DNA of 64,000 bases from Lophium mytilinum (GCA_010093605.1 MU004182.1:1707032-1771031), one strand, 5' to 3'. Positions 1-11,766 are shown, counted from the first letter of the stretch. The notes: generated by a model not told the origin, from the sequence alone. Numbers and translations: made by a program.

Positions 1-649
1 CCGTGGTTCAAAAATCTCATTTCTCTAGGTCCGTTTAAAAGTGTCGTGCAGAGATCTGCCAAAGACAATTGTAAATTGCATGGAATGGCTCATGTTGGTG
101 CCTCTTAACACACTATGACTTGGATAAACTCCTATGTCATGATTCAGAGGGGCGTAGCGTCTATTCGTAAGAGCCTGCTGGATCATGCCTCGAGGGCGAT
201 TGAAAGCGAGGGACGGCAGATTGGAACATATCTGGAACGAAAGTGCTTTAGTATAAAGAATACGGACTCCCGTTTACGCTTCTCGTTGTTAGCCAGAAAG
301 CGTCTCTCATCACAGGTTCCTAGATCTGGGATCCAATAACCGGTGTAGAAGAGGGCTGTGATAAAGGACAAAAGACAGAAAGAAGAAGAATGAAGGGGAG
401 TATCGTATGCATATCTCATCGTAGCCGCACGTCTATAGTAGTCACCCATACCCAAGCAGCAGCCATGACCCTGCTCACCGACCCATCCAGCCCCAAGCGT
501 TCCCAATTACTTCCACCCGAGCGGAGCGGACTCAAGCTGTCAAATGCTCTGTACGTCACTAGCACCGCGACTCAGCTCTAGAACACCATCCTGAGTCGAG
601 GTAAGGATGGTATTCTAGGATCAATCTATCGCCTCCAGCCGCCCCCAGC
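1..649. other. gene-poor window edge
   Basis: No coding region is supported here. The open frames are short, overlap on both strands and show no domain or clean splice context. The segment lies downstream of the DnaJ-type gene on the minus strand, so its right end probably holds that gene's 3' UTR. A gene cut by the window edge cannot be excluded. Confidence 0.5.
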
Positions 650-2496
650 TTATGCACTACCCAGAGGCGGTGACGAATCCTTCGACCTCTCCTTCTCCTT
701 TTCCTTCTTGCTGCCCTTTTTGTCGTGCTTGTGCTCTTTCTTGGCTGCGGCCTCGGCCATGAGCTGCTCGAAGGCCATGTAGTCGCCTTCTTCGTCTGGG
801 TCTCGCGCAGCCTATCCGAAATGTTAGCTGCTAGAATCCCACTGAAACAAAAATGACACGGGCGAAGCTTACCTTGCTGTGCATCTCCCCGATAATCATC
901 AGCGCCTCCGCCCTCTCAATCCTCTTCTCCAGCTTGACCTTCTTATCGTTCAAGACGCGGTCGCAAACTTCCCGTAGCACACTCTGGATCTCAAACTTGC
1001 TCCCCCGCCACGCCGCCGCAAGAATCTTGCCCGTAACCCTCTTCTCATACTCGGCCTTCTTCTCATCCGTCCAGTCCTCACCCCCCTTCTCCTCCATCTT
1101 CGCCATCTCCTCCATCGTCATCTGCGCATCAATCGCCGTGCTAATAGTCGTCCACGTCTCCTTCGCCAGCGTCCCCTTATCCTTAACTCTAGAAAAGAAC
1201 CCCGCAATCCCCAGAAACTTCTGACTCTTCAAGAACCCCGACGCCTTCTGCAAATACGTCGCACCAATCGCATGCATGATTTCCAGCCCAAAGCTCTCCA
1301 TCTTCAGATTCTCAATCTCGAGCTGCGTCTTGTCCTTGAACGCTTTCGTGACGTCCGCGCCCTTGTCCGTCTCGGTCCACACGCTGATGCGGTCGATGAG
1401 CTTCTTTTGGAGATTCGAGACGCGCTCTTCGCGGATCTTTTTCCGCTCGAGCTCGTATGCGGCGAGTTCTTCGCGCTGCTCTTTGCTTAGCCCCTTCCGC
1501 TTCTCCTTCGCGCGGAGCTCCTTCTCGGCATCCGTCACGCCCGCTGCTTCCAGTCGCGCGTCTTCTTCTGACCGGTCCATCACGGCGAGGCGGGTGGGGA
1601 GCCCGCGGCCGCTGCGGGGCGTGCTGGTGCCCGAGGCCGAGGGGGTGATGGGGGTGTTTACGGCCGCGGCGTGCGCTGCGTCTTTGGCGGCCGCATCGTC
1701 TGCGGCTATGGGCGTGTCTACGGAGACAGAAGGGGGAGGGGGCGCGGCGAAGGGAGTTGCGCCGGCTGCAGGTGGGGGAGAGGAGGACTTCGAGCCCTCG
1801 GCGGCATCTGGGTATGAGGGCTCGGCAGAGGCAGAGGCAGCGGCGGCTTGAGCTTCCTGTTCTTCCGCCTCTCGCATCGATATATCCATGGTTTTTGTGA
1901 GGTCCTTCATGAGTGATATCTCTCCGATCCTGGTGTCTGTTAGCCATGCTCACCCATGAACTCCCCAGCTCATCTACGATTATGGGGAGATTGGGGTGGT
2001 TCGTACCAGTCCACAAACGCATCGCCACCGAATATCATCCCAAAGAACTCCGCCGGATCCTCTGTCTAGCGTCAGTATTCCATCTCACATCGCGGCGGGG
2101 AGATCAGAACACGTACCGAACCCACTATGCGGCACCGCACCCTCTTTCCCAAACTTATCATATTGCTTTCGTAGCTGGTCATCGCTGAGTACCTGATATG
2201 CCTCTCCAATCTATCCCTCCGTAAGCCAAGGTCCTGCGCGACGAATTTCTCCCAGATAGCGGGGCAGCCGTTCCAGGGCACATACGATCTGGAATTTCTC
2301 GTGGGCAGTAGCATCGTCCGGGTTTTTGTCTAGACATCTGGTCAGGAGCTGCGAGAGACGAAACACAGAGTGGTGGGCGGTGGTGTTTACCAGGATGCAG
2401 CTTTATCGCGAGTTTGCGGTATGCTTTCTTGATCTCGAGCTCGGTGGCCGTAGGCGGGACCTGCAGCGCATCGTAGTATGCCGTGTCGACGACCAT
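650..2496 (-). CDS. DnaJ-X domain co-chaperone (CAJ1/DJP1-like)
   Basis: This is a class C J-protein that stimulates Hsp70 ATPase; yeast relatives Caj1 and Djp1 are cytosolic, and Djp1 assists peroxisomal import. I read six exons: 2391-2496, 2286-2329, 2117-2210, 2007-2061, 873-1929 and 650-811, giving 505 residues. The J domain is at the N-terminus with the HPD motif at residues 34-36, formed across the first intron. A Gly/Phe-containing segment and a Ser/Pro/Ala-rich linker follow. The C-terminal half is the helical, charged DnaJ-X domain, and the protein ends in a Lys/Glu-rich tail. The start at 2496 is chosen because the J domain begins immediately after it; open frame further upstream to 2739 looks like 5' UTR. 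Family assignment is strong. The precise yeast orthologue is inference. Confidence 0.93.
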
Positions 2497-3296
2497 GGTT
2501 GTAGGGATAGGGCGTTGGGAGAGGGAGAAATGAGGAATAGGGTCGAGGGTGTTGTTGCTGGTAGAGCAGCCTGGCTTTCGTTGACGCGGCACAGGGCTGA
2601 GTAGGTTGACGTTTTTACTCGGCTTCACCTGCAGTTCAGTGACGTCCTTTGCAACCGAGAATTTTGGAAGGTGAGACAACAGGCCACCTTTTTGCTTTGG
2701 TCTGCGTGGTGTCGGATTCATTGATATATTCACAAGCAAAGGAACAGTAGGTTTAAATCATGCACTCATGATTTCATATCGGTAGGAATCTATCAACACA
2801 GGTATCCACCTCCACCACTTCCGCTATCACACGGACAGCCCAAAAAGGAAAATGACCACTAAGGGCTGAAATGACATCGCATGCCCATGCCACCCATAAA
2901 CCCTTTCAACGCCATGCTAACCGGGGAATGTGTTGTTCCTGATCGACCAGTATACAGAAACCCACTTTTGCCCCTTGTCCCATCGAGGATTCACAAGCCC
3001 ATGATGATCCTTCCATTGTCGCAAATGAGGGGCCAGAGGCTACAACGCCACGCAATACCCTTCGATTGGGATCGGATCGAGTTGTCGTTCAGGAAATCGG
3101 GGGATAGTGAAGCTGAGTAAATGAAATTTGGGTAATTACCTTTGTTGGGAGTCGATAGGTCCGATGTCAGCGACGTAAACGTCGAAGGCGAAAGCGTACT
3201 GCGTGAGGCAAGCGAGCCTCAGACGCACCATTTCTTGCCCATCTGTCGTCCATACATCGACGCCTAAACCACCAACTCGGTTAGTACCGCCCCGGC
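2497..3296. other. intergenic, nothing recognised
   Basis: This holds the upstream region of the DnaJ-type gene and the 3' flank of eIF4E, both on the minus strand. A 79-codon plus-strand frame near 2881-3120 has no recognisable features. Confidence 0.5.
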
Positions 3297-4206
3297 TTAC
3301 ACCGTCATCTTCGCTTTTGCGCGGGTACTTCCCGCATGAGCACTGTCGGTGTGTCCTGAGAACTCGACCACCTCATTGCTGCTCTCCAGGCCCAAGGCCT
3401 CTTTGAACTTCTTGCCGATCCGCATCAGAACCTCCTTTCCTTGCTCCGGCGTACGAGCCTTGGCGGTGCCGTTCTTTCCATCGCCTGCCTTGCCAACGGT
3501 GCGGGTCCACAAGCCGATGCGGTAGAACCCTTTGCGGACGTTGACCACTACGCCCATAACCTCGTTGTCGCCATCCTCCTCCAGGGTCTCGCCGATGGCA
3601 GCGAGCATGACATGCAGCCAGAGGGCGTCGATGTTGATGGCCTTCTTGTCCTTGAACTGGAAAGCCCACTTGCCGCCGTGCTTGTTCTGCGAGTCCTCCC
3701 ATTCCGGACGAACGCCTTTCTTGAAGAGATGGTAGTCGGACTTGAGGGCGAGCTCGGACGTCGAAGTGATGTTGTTCTGTCAAGCCAAAGTATCAGCACG
3801 GTTTCATAATGTCAGGATGCGTAGCTACAGTGAACCCACGTAGATGCCCCAGAACTCTTCGACTGAGTCGAACGAGATGACTTCTTTAAGCAAGTCATTC
3901 CAGTTGTCGCCCTATAGTACGTCAGTTACCGGCGCACCCTTTAGACCCACACATATGGCGCTCGGGAAGCATGCATACCTTGCCGCTTGGGGGCTTGGTG
4001 AACCACAGAGTCCAGGTGTTCATGAGCGGATGCTTAACATTGAAGTTGTCGGGGTCGTGGAATACGGTGACGGGCGCATCGTCGACGGTGTCAGCACTTC
4101 CGTTGCTCTTAGAGTTATCAGTGCCGCTGGTGGACTTGTCTCCGTCGGGGGAGATTGGGATGGTGTCAAGCGGGACCGGCTGCTGAGCAGATGCAACTTC
4201 AGCCAT
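3297..4206 (-). CDS. translation initiation factor eIF4E
   Basis: This is the mRNA cap-binding subunit of eIF4F, which recruits eIF4G and ribosomes to capped transcripts in the cytosol. Three exons (3979-4206, 3840-3911, 3297-3776) encode 259 residues, close to other fungal eIF4Es. The N-terminal 45 or so residues are a disordered Ser/Thr/Asp-rich extension. Cap-stacking Trp80 and Trp126 with Glu127 align with Trp56, Trp102 and Glu103 of the mammalian protein. Trp97 (in EEFWGIY) matches the dorsal Trp73 that binds eIF4G and 4E-BP. Both introns are about 60 nt with consensus ends. The start is the first ATG in frame with the HPLMNTWTLWF core. Nothing is missing, so this should be a functional single-copy-type gene. 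Confidence 0.97.
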
Positions 4207-5218
4207 GTTGGATGTGTTTTCGGAAGGCGAAATCAGACAGGCTTTTCAGGCAAAGAGCTTCTTCGCGGACGATCGGCGAAGCGGTTCTCAGTAGCGAGCC
4301 AGTGCTTCAGTGAAACAGAGCAGTGACTGAAGATAAAGACGGACTCGATTCTCGCTCTCGCACCGGGCTGGCGAGTAGAAAACGGGGCGCAGGAGATGGA
4401 AGAGGGTGATGAGGTAGTGTTTGTAGGCGACAGGTGAAGAGGGTAGTTGTGGTGTTGTTTGTCGAGGAAAGCGGTGGTGCTATTCGCGCCGTCTCCAACA
4501 GAGAAAATGCAGCAGGACCGGGTGCATGAAGGCTAGCGCCACCGCCCGGAATCCTTGGCGCCTTTCAAAACACCTCGCTTATGTCATCGCCCATTCCCGT
4601 TTCAGCACAGTCTGCTTTCTTTACGTATCGCGGCAAAAGGACAGCACAACAGTGTGGCAGCTTCAAATACGTTGGCATTTTATAGACAATGTGGTTGCTT
4701 ACAGGCTACATAACATCTCTCGAGCGAGTAGGTTCTCAAAAGCCACTCAGGCAAGAAAACGCGCCAACTGTGATACTCAGATAGCAACGTGAAACACTTT
4801 CACCACATGCTATGCACCAGCCAAGAGTCAGGTCAAGTCATAAGGAACTTCAAGATTTGATTGATAGACAGCTATCCAAAGTTGGTAGGTATGTCCACGT
4901 CCCCACAACGCACCAACCCCACTGAATCGAGGGTCGGCCCGTCGCAGTCTCGTTTCCAAGCAAGACGCGATTTCCATATAAGCACTTCTAAAGCGGCACA
5001 ACCGCAGCCATTGGTAAGGGCTGAATTGCAATTTGACATCCGTGCTAAAGCTCAACACCCGAACACATCGAATGTTGAATAACCATCGCCCACAACTCAT
5101 GATCCTGCAGCAGAGAGAAAGTAAACGGAAGGAGACAAACGTATTCAGGGTATGAAGGAGCGGCACAAGGCAGGCCAGCTATTATTGTTACAGGTCGGGA
5201 TATCATCAGTCTATTTAG
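4207..5218. other. intergenic, eIF4E upstream region
   Basis: About 1 kb between the eIF4E start and the end of squalene synthase. The first 300 bases are rich in short pyrimidine and purine runs and probably hold the eIF4E promoter and leader. I see no coding region, RNA gene or clear repeat. Confidence 0.5.
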
Positions 5219-6901
5219 CTACAGCTCCCCGTGCTCAGGCGTGAGTGCATTCTTGAGGTTCTCGTTGGTGAGAAGGTCGTTTCCAGCGAATCCAGAGCCG
5301 AATATGGTGTTTCGGATCTGGCTGAATGCGATGTCGAACCTTGCGCCTGCGAACCATGCGATCGTGACCTAGATGGTTGTGTCAGCAATACGATTTGTTT
5401 GGATCGGAATTGGAGACGTACCATGAAAGCAGTAATGACAAATAGTGTCAAGAAGACGGCGAGGCCCATGTAGATCATGTCCTGCTTGGCCTCCGCTGCC
5501 TCCTCCTTCTCCTTCGCCTCTTGTTCGGCGCTAATAAGCTTGGGGCCGCCCTTGGACTTCTGCGTAGGGAAAATGGATTCGATGAATTGTTCGATCTATA
5601 GACTTAGTTAGGTGCATCAGAGATATGCGCAGCTATGAACATACCTTGCCGCATGCAATGCTGATATTGAGGAAATTTGGGTCTTTGGGATTGTTCTTCT
5701 TGGAGATCCTTCGGGCGTACTTCCTGAAGGTATCGCAGACCATCTGAAGGTTTTGAGTTGAGTCCACCATGAGTTGGCAAGCCTGTCCTTTAGGAATCTT
5801 GACGTTCGTCTTCAAGACGTTTGGATTCCGGAAGCATACTTCCATGGTGGCGATGGCCATGGCTTGTGGAATTGCGCAGAAGTTGAACACGCTCTGCTCT
5901 TTGAGACCGGCGAGGTAGTAGAGACACTCGTCCGCACGTTGAAGGGAGATCAAGATCATCTCCGACGTGCAGTTGAGAGCTGCTTGCTGGTTCTCGGGCT
6001 TGAAGAGGTCCTCGAATTTGTCGACATGCTTTGACCAGATCTCCTTCGGGTAGAAGCGTCGCTTATCATCGAAATCTTCCTTGATGTCGCGCATTATGTT
6101 GACTTGTTGTAGGAACTGGCCCATGGATTCCATGAGCTCTGGCTTCTGCAGCAAGGCGGGGTTCGCCAGACCGGCCTCCACGAACAGGCGTGTGCAACCT
6201 TCTCCGACAAGACCTGCTACGTAGTGGCAATATAGTTCGTAGTCCTTGATGGTATTGACGCCGTGAATGTTGTGTTCAGCGTTGTTGGCATAATCAGCCA
6301 TACCGTTGCCCATCTTCTTTGTGATATCCTTGATGATTACCTTGTACGCAGGCTTGATCTTCTTGAACTCAGAGATGACGACGTTGAAATGTACGCAAAG
6401 CTCTCTGTCCTTTTCGTTCGGTCCGTTCTCGGTGAAGGTCCAGCCGTCCTTCTCCAGTATGGTGTCGAACCCTCGAAGCAGAGGTTCTTTCTTCTCAAGT
6501 GGTATTGTCATGTCATCCTCGATTGTGTCCAGCCCTCGTAGGATGAGGTAGAAAAGGCAAACAGGCACGAGGAGTTCGGGGTGTAGTTCTTTGATGACAG
6601 CGGCAAAGCTACGGCTGGTCATGTCGAGGTAGAAGAAGCATTGCTTCAGAGTCTCGCACTCTTTCGCTTCGTTGCGCTCATGTACGGGGTTGTGCCAGAC
6701 TTTCCTAAGCTATGTCAGTACTGAGGTTGTGCTGCTCGTGTCTCTGAGTTTTCAGATTGAATAGGACAGCAACGACCTGCGTCGTGAGCCCAGTCCTAAG
6801 TGAAGCTCTGGAAGGTATTGTCAGGGTGCGTACCATTGAATGATTGACCTCAACTCTGAGGGGTGGATGCCGTAGTAGGCGATGCTCGATAGTTTAACCA
6901 T
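5219..6901 (-). CDS. ERG9: squalene synthase (farnesyl-diphosphate farnesyltransferase)
   Basis: This enzyme joins two farnesyl diphosphates through presqualene diphosphate to squalene with NADPH, the first committed step of ergosterol synthesis, at the ER membrane. Four exons (6834-6901, 5645-6704, 5422-5595, 5219-5368) give 483 residues, slightly longer than the yeast enzyme. The first Asp-rich motif DTIEDD lies at residues 82-87 and the second, DIKEDFDD, at 229-236; both bind Mg-diphosphate. The conserved [12 protein letters not shown] helix is present at about 181-192. A hydrophobic segment at about 415-440 is the C-terminal membrane anchor. The first exon is short and ends inside a Trp codon, as is usual for these genes. 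No catalytic residue appears lost. Confidence 0.97.
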
Positions 6902-7678
6902 GGTGAAATGTCTGCGTTTGTTTGTGGCTACGGCGAAGTAGGGAGGAGGAAGAACTGCTCAATTGTCAATTGCCCACAAGAAAGAGCCCGGCAGGTCAAG
7001 ATGAAGAGAGATTAGAGAAGAGCACAGCTATTTGTCGCGGACGCTGACGGTTCAAGTCCGACACGGTGTTCTGGAGGTCGAGGTTTCTCCGCAGCTCGCA
7101 GTTTGGATTTGGGGGTTAGTGCTGATCGGCAAATTTACAGAGCGTCTTGCCGCAAGAAGACGTCGCTCGATGGACTACAAATGCAGGCTGCTGCTCAGAA
7201 TACTCGTGTCTTTGGGAGGACGCAGAGCAGGGTGAATTGTTCCATGCCTAGTCGCTACGAAAAAATCCAGAGGCTGGGTTGTGGGTGGCAGAGCCTGCAC
7301 ACCTCAAACCCACCCGTGGCTAGTACCGCCGCGATTGGCTATCTACTCCGCGTAAGCTCCTGAATCCACCTCCGTTTGCCGAGCCTGTAGCTCCTTGCTG
7401 CGTCGCTGCATCCGTCCCGGCCGACGACCGCCTGTCAACTGTATCTACACCCAGAAAGGCACCATGTTTGACCCGAGGCTTCGAGAGTGCAGACCCAAAG
7501 ACCAAACCCCAAGACTCAAGGCCAAAGAAAAAGACCCGAGATAGAACCCCCAAGAAGAAGACCCCCATGAAAAGACCCCGTGAAGAAAATCCAAGAGACA
7601 TGCCCCAAGAGACAGTACTCAAGAGACAGACCCCAAAGACAAGACCCAACAGACAAGACCGTCATAGGGAAGAGAAAG
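6902..7678. other. intergenic with purine-rich array
   Basis: The squalene synthase promoter is expected just above 6901. The stretch 7020-7440 has no coding support. The right-hand 200 bases are a degenerate purine-rich tandem array, described separately. Confidence 0.5.
7468..7662. repeat. degenerate ~14-bp purine-rich tandem array
   Basis: On the plus strand this run is built from A/G/C with few T residues. The best-preserved part (about 7597-7660) repeats a 14-base unit like GAGACAGACCCCAA four or five times; the left part is more diverged. It begins about 20 bases beyond the stop codon of the minus-strand gene at 7679, so in that transcript it would be a pyrimidine-rich 3' UTR. The long plus-strand open frame through it is a by-product of composition. 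Confidence 0.65.
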
Positions 7679-8467
7679 TCACCAAACATCTCCATTGTCC
7701 ACGTCCTCACTCAGCACCACATCGTATAGCTCTTCGTCATCCGCCTCGCAGCGAATCGTCATAAGACGAAACATCCCCTCCAGCCGCATACCAAGCGTGT
7801 TGACCTCAATCCGTCCCGAGACCTGCGTACTTCTCTGGAATCTTCTGATGCGTTTCCCTCCATTGAACGAAGCGTCGTGGTGCTCCGAGGAATGGCAGCC
7901 AATTTCGCTCAGCGCCTCTGCTAGCGAGGGGAACATCTTCAGTTCAGGCTCCGTGTCGTATATCATTGGCCAGGGAACTCCGGAATCCTCTCTCTTCGAC
8001 TTTGCGCTAATCACGAGCCGGGTGCCGTTGGTCAGATGGAGTTTTATGCGCTGTGGTGCTTCCAGAAACTCGCAGCAGCAGATGACTTGACCCTTGAGAC
8101 CATCCAAGTTGTCAAACTCCACTACGGCGCTTTGCGGACGGTCTAGCGCCGGCTGCTTCTCAGCGTAATGGAGCGTCGCTGCGGCAAAGACATCGGCATA
8201 AGGTTCGTGTGCTTGACCGGCTATTGTCTGCGGACGGGGAGCTCTGTTGTTCTTGTTCTTCGCGTTCTGTCGGCTACGCACACCCGCTTCAAATGTCCTG
8301 TTGCGTCCAACGGGTCCAAGAAAATCTGCCCTAGGTCGCTCGTTCGAAGGTCTCGGGGGCGTCAGCGGCGACATGCTTGGTCGCTTGGGGCTCAGTGGCT
8401 CTGCGATCGGTCTGTTTGGCTCGACCCAAGCTCCCTCGAAGGGGTTCTTCCACCTGGTAAGGCTCAT
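7679..8467 (-). CDS. unknown ascomycete protein, 262 aa
   Basis: I do not recognise this protein. It is a single uninterrupted exon of 262 codons. The first 90 residues are Pro/Arg/Ser/Asn-rich and probably disordered (several PxxP-like and basic stretches). Residues from about 115 to 262 look folded, with alternating hydrophobic strands, two adjacent Cys pairs (VICCCEF near 130), and an acidic tail rich in Asp/Glu/Val. No signal peptide or membrane segment is seen. The tandem array described at 7468-7662 lies directly behind its stop codon. Length, base composition and absence of stops favour a real gene, but function cannot be given. Confidence 0.7.
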   Translation of the reverse strand: MSLTRWKNPFEGAWVEPNRPIAEPLSPKRPSMSPLTPPRPSNERPRADFLGPVGRNRTFEAGVRSRQNAKNKNNRAPRPQTIAGQAHEPYADVFAAATLHYAEKQPALDRPQSAVVEFDNLDGLKGQVICCCEFLEAPQRIKLHLTNGTRLVISAKSKREDSGVPWPMIYDTEPELKMFPSLAEALSEIGCHSSEHHDASFNGGKRIRRFQRSTQVSGRIEVNTLGMRLEGMFRLMTIRCEADDEELYDVVLSEDVDNGDVW

Positions 8468-10340
8468 GCTTTGGCCTTCAGTGACCTACCCGTGGTTAGA
8501 AAGATACCCTCAAATTGACCAAAAAACCTACGTTGGGAGCTCTTCTTCTTCAATCGCGCGCTTTTCGCGTAAATCGGGTTCGTTCAAACAGCTGGACGCT
8601 TCTATCATCATACACTTTGAACCGTTAGCCCAGTCGGATTAGTGCAAAATCTGAACCTCCACGGCGCGGCGCAATGGGAGGCGGCGGCGGACGGTGTTGA
8701 GGAGCAAATGGCACCAAACGCCGATTTGCAAAAGTAGTGAACGCCAAGGGATATCACGTGCCTTCATTCACCATTTCGAGAGCAGCCACCCAACGCTTCG
8801 TCCAACGCTTTGCGTCCATCTCACCTACTATGTAGGTAGCAAACACATATGAAACTCTCGTCGTAGGTACCCTCTTTGTCTGCAGGAGATACATAATGGC
8901 GAATGCGCTCAGACCGGTTGTTGTTCACATTCGCAGCGCTTGCTGTGAAGTGAAGGGCCCATAGTACCACACTGAGGTGTAGTACGTGAAGGTACAATCA
9001 TGCTCTCTCCGAGCATCCCCTCGCCGATAGCCACGCGCGGTGGTGAAAGTTTGCGTGTTAATGCATCTTCCGCTCTATGCGGTTTAAGAAGTTCTGGAGG
9101 TCTCCTCTGCAGGAGTACGTAGAGCAGGTTTGCACTGTGCCGATTGTGTAGCTGCTTGTAGTTGAACAAGTCTTGTTGTCCGTTTGGCCTTTGACGGTAC
9201 GAAGCGTGAGCAGCGCGGTTGCTGGAACCTGTCAGGACGTGGTCTGTGATGTCATGGTAAGAGAGCAGACCTTGAACCTCACCTCTGCCTTCACGGTCTG
9301 GTGACTTGCGTTTTGCCACTCCTCTGCCACTGCTTGGGGTACCCCAACGGCTGTTTCAAATGCAAAGCACGATGTAGACTTCAATGCAGTGGGAATTATG
9401 CCACCTTTTGACTGACTGGGAACTTGCTAGCTGGAGGACTCCTCGCAGCGGCGTCACGCGAGCAAAGTTGCAGAGCTTACGCTGTGAAATACATATATCA
9501 CTACTTCATCAGCCTGAATACAAAGTGAAGATCGACACAGTAGGAATCAGACTATCCTGTAACTCGCGAAATGCCTGCTAGCTGTACTTCGCCCCACAGC
9601 GGTATCCATTCAGCAAAACTAGAGAGCTTGCTCAAGATATTGGAGGCATTATGTGATGACGGATATGAATGATTGAGGCGAATGACTGCTGGGGAAGTCC
9701 GCGAGGTGTCCCTTGATGGTCCAATTAAACTGTACTAGCGCTAGCGAACCATACGTGAAGGCACAGCCGAAGGAACTGAAAAAATAGGGAATAATTGAAT
9801 TCGATGATACTAACCACGACTACATACAATCCAGAACCATGTATCTCTTTGAAAATGCGGCTGTGTTCAAGGTTGTGGTGATAGAAAGGTACAATTCACG
9901 TGATCTCTCAGCTTACCACTCTACAAATTGTACCGAAGTGCTGGCACTCCACACATCCCTGCAAGTGCTGGCTCTCGGGCCCGAAGCAAGAAGGCGGCCG
10001 ACAACGACACAGGCAGCAACCGTCTCACTCACTGATACGCGGCCGGTCTGAACCATGTCACGGGCAGGTTCAGCCACTGAAGACGCTCGGAGGATATCGA
10101 GGGACCGATACCAGTAGCGGTGGCCCGTCTGCCTTCATGTCTGTGAAGTATAAGTAACTCGCGAGTCCGCTTCCTGATATCTCCTTCATCATCCTACAGT
10201 TCAAGCTTCATCTCAACGTCAATCGTCTCAAGCACCTATCATTTCATCACAAAAGCTCAGCTCTTTCTCCAGTCAAAATTTCAACCATCAAACATTACTA
10301 TTTCCACCCTCCCATATATCTCGCAAAACTCAACCCTAAA
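8468..10340. other. intergenic, 1.9 kb
   Basis: This lies between two divergently transcribed genes, so promoters sit at both ends. A CT-rich stretch at about 10200-10335 precedes the monooxygenase ATG and a TATAAG element is at 10149-10154. A MITE-like copy is at about 9317-9462. A 136-codon minus-strand frame at 8909-9319 has no recognisable features and I do not call it a gene. Confidence 0.5.
9317..9462. mobile_element. diverged MITE copy (CACTGCTTGG family)
   Basis: The left arm contains GCCACTGCTTGGGGTACCCC at 9327-9346. The right arm near 9431-9460, read in reverse, gives GCCGCTGCGAGGAGTCCTCC, about two-thirds identical. Arms and spacing (about 146 bp) match the cleaner 125-bp copies at 36987 and 57424. 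There is no coding capacity. It is a short non-autonomous DNA element and an old, mutated copy. Confidence 0.5.
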
Positions 10341-11561
10341 ATGGCTTCCCCAACCTCGAAACCCACCGTCGCTATCCTGGGCGCTGGACCTGCAGGTCTT
10401 ACCCTCGCCTCCCTGCTCCGTGTGCAATCAATCCCTTACACTATTTTCGACCTCTCCTCCGCCATTTCCACCGCCGGCGGAACGCTCGACCTGCACCCCG
10501 CAGCCGGCCAAGCCGCCCTCCGCGCCGCAAACCTCTGGACGCCCTTCACCAAACACGCGCGGCCGGAGTCCGACGTCATGAAAATCGTCTCCCCCGCCGG
10601 CGTCGTCCTCTGGGACGAGAACAAAGGCGCTGCGGACGAGCAACCCGCCGCAGAAACCGAAGACGACCTCTTCGGCGGCCGCCCCGAGATTGACCGCAGT
10701 GCACTCCTCTCCATCCTACTCGAGGGCGCTGGAGGCGCCGACGCCGTCACCTGGAACAAGAAGCTACTCGAAGTCATCCCAGCCGCCAACGGCACGCACA
10801 CTCTGCGGTTCGCCGACGGCACGGTTTCCGAGTCGTTCGATCTAGTAGTCGGCGCCGACGGCGCCTGGTCCAAAGTCCGCAATATCTTGTCTGCGACCAA
10901 ACCACACTATTCAGGCATCTCATCCCTCGAACTATGGTCCCTCGACGTCGCGAACCGCAACCCTTGGCTTGCCGCCTACGCCGGCGCCGGCAACTGCTTC
11001 ACGTTCGACGCCGACTGCGCCATCCAAGCCCAACGCAACGGCGACGGCTCCGTCCGCACCTACGCCAGCCTGCGCGTCCCCGAGACCTTCTTCGCAGACT
11101 ACGGGGTCGATTTCACCGCGCCAGACGCCGCGAAACACGTTCCAGCGTACGTGGAGAAGTACTTCGGCAATGTCGGCGATGATCTAAAGAAGATGCTGCT
11201 GTCAAGCACCGACAAAGTTATCCCACGCACGCTCTATCACCTTCCTCCCGGTTTCTCCTGGGAGGGCAAGCCCGGCGTGACCTTGTTGGGGGATGCGGCG
11301 CATGTGATGACTCCGTTCGCTGGAGTGGGTGTCAATGCGGCGATGTTGGATGCGCTGGAGCTTTCGAAGGCGATAGTGGCAGCTGCGCAGGAGCCGGAGA
11401 AGGGGGGCTTGGTGGAAGCTATTCAGGGGTACGAAAAAGAGCTGTTTCCTAGAGGAGAAAAGTATGCACGGAAGACGCTAAAGAATTTGGATGGCCACTT
11501 CAGGAAAGGGGGGAGTGAGGATATTGCGGCGATGATGAGGATGGTACATGCGCCGCATTGA
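10341..11561 (+). CDS. FAD-dependent monooxygenase, TetX-like
   Basis: This is a single-component class A flavin hydroxylase, 406 residues and one exon, close to the usual length of TetX-type enzymes. The N-terminal Rossmann motif GAGPAG (about residues 14-19) binds the FAD ADP moiety. A GGTLDLHP segment near 46-53 is typical of TetX relatives. The second FAD motif, GDAAHVMTPFAGVGVN, lies near residues 322-337. There is no signal peptide and no C-terminal membrane helix. Such enzymes hydroxylate aromatic or polyketide substrates, and some inactivate tetracyclines, but the substrate here cannot be read from sequence. It converges with the VIT/vWA gene, with 205 bases between stop codons. The codons are strongly C-ending in the first two-thirds. 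Confidence 0.92.
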   Translation: MASPTSKPTVAILGAGPAGLTLASLLRVQSIPYTIFDLSSAISTAGGTLDLHPAAGQAALRAANLWTPFTKHARPESDVMKIVSPAGVVLWDENKGAADEQPAAETEDDLFGGRPEIDRSALLSILLEGAGGADAVTWNKKLLEVIPAANGTHTLRFADGTVSESFDLVVGADGAWSKVRNILSATKPHYSGISSLELWSLDVANRNPWLAAYAGAGNCFTFDADCAIQAQRNGDGSVRTYASLRVPETFFADYGVDFTAPDAAKHVPAYVEKYFGNVGDDLKKMLLSSTDKVIPRTLYHLPPGFSWEGKPGVTLLGDAAHVMTPFAGVGVNAAMLDALELSKAIVAAAQEPEKGGLVEAIQGYEKELFPRGEKYARKTLKNLDGHFRKGGSEDIAAMMRMVHAPH

Positions 11562-11766
11562 AATGTGTTTCTTGGAGCGTATTAGCGATCGTTCTGTAGG
11601 ACTGGGATGCTATGCAATAGATACCTTTTTGTACTAGGCGTTTTCGTTCGCTTAAGAACTTAATTGAAGATTGGCTTCACTGAATAGACTTCCAAGGTTT
11701 GTCCAATGCACTTTCTGACTAATGATATTGGAAGACGTGCTATGTTTGACCTCCTACTGAACCACC

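Noticed and set aside
2497-2739. N-terminal extension of the DnaJ-type protein from an upstream ATG
   Set aside because: The J domain normally starts at the protein's N-terminus and the extension has no organelle-targeting or domain character.
7036-7062. tRNA-like GGTTCAAGTCC string
   Set aside because: No matching acceptor stem, D-arm or anticodon arm could be placed upstream.
8909-9319. 136-codon minus-strand frame
   Set aside because: Composition gives no folded or targeted protein signature; its upstream end runs into a MITE copy.
10341-11561. Secondary-metabolite cluster around the monooxygenase, P450 and asaB-like genes
   Set aside because: The three oxidative genes are 11-47 kb apart, separated by housekeeping genes, and no synthase or transporter is present.
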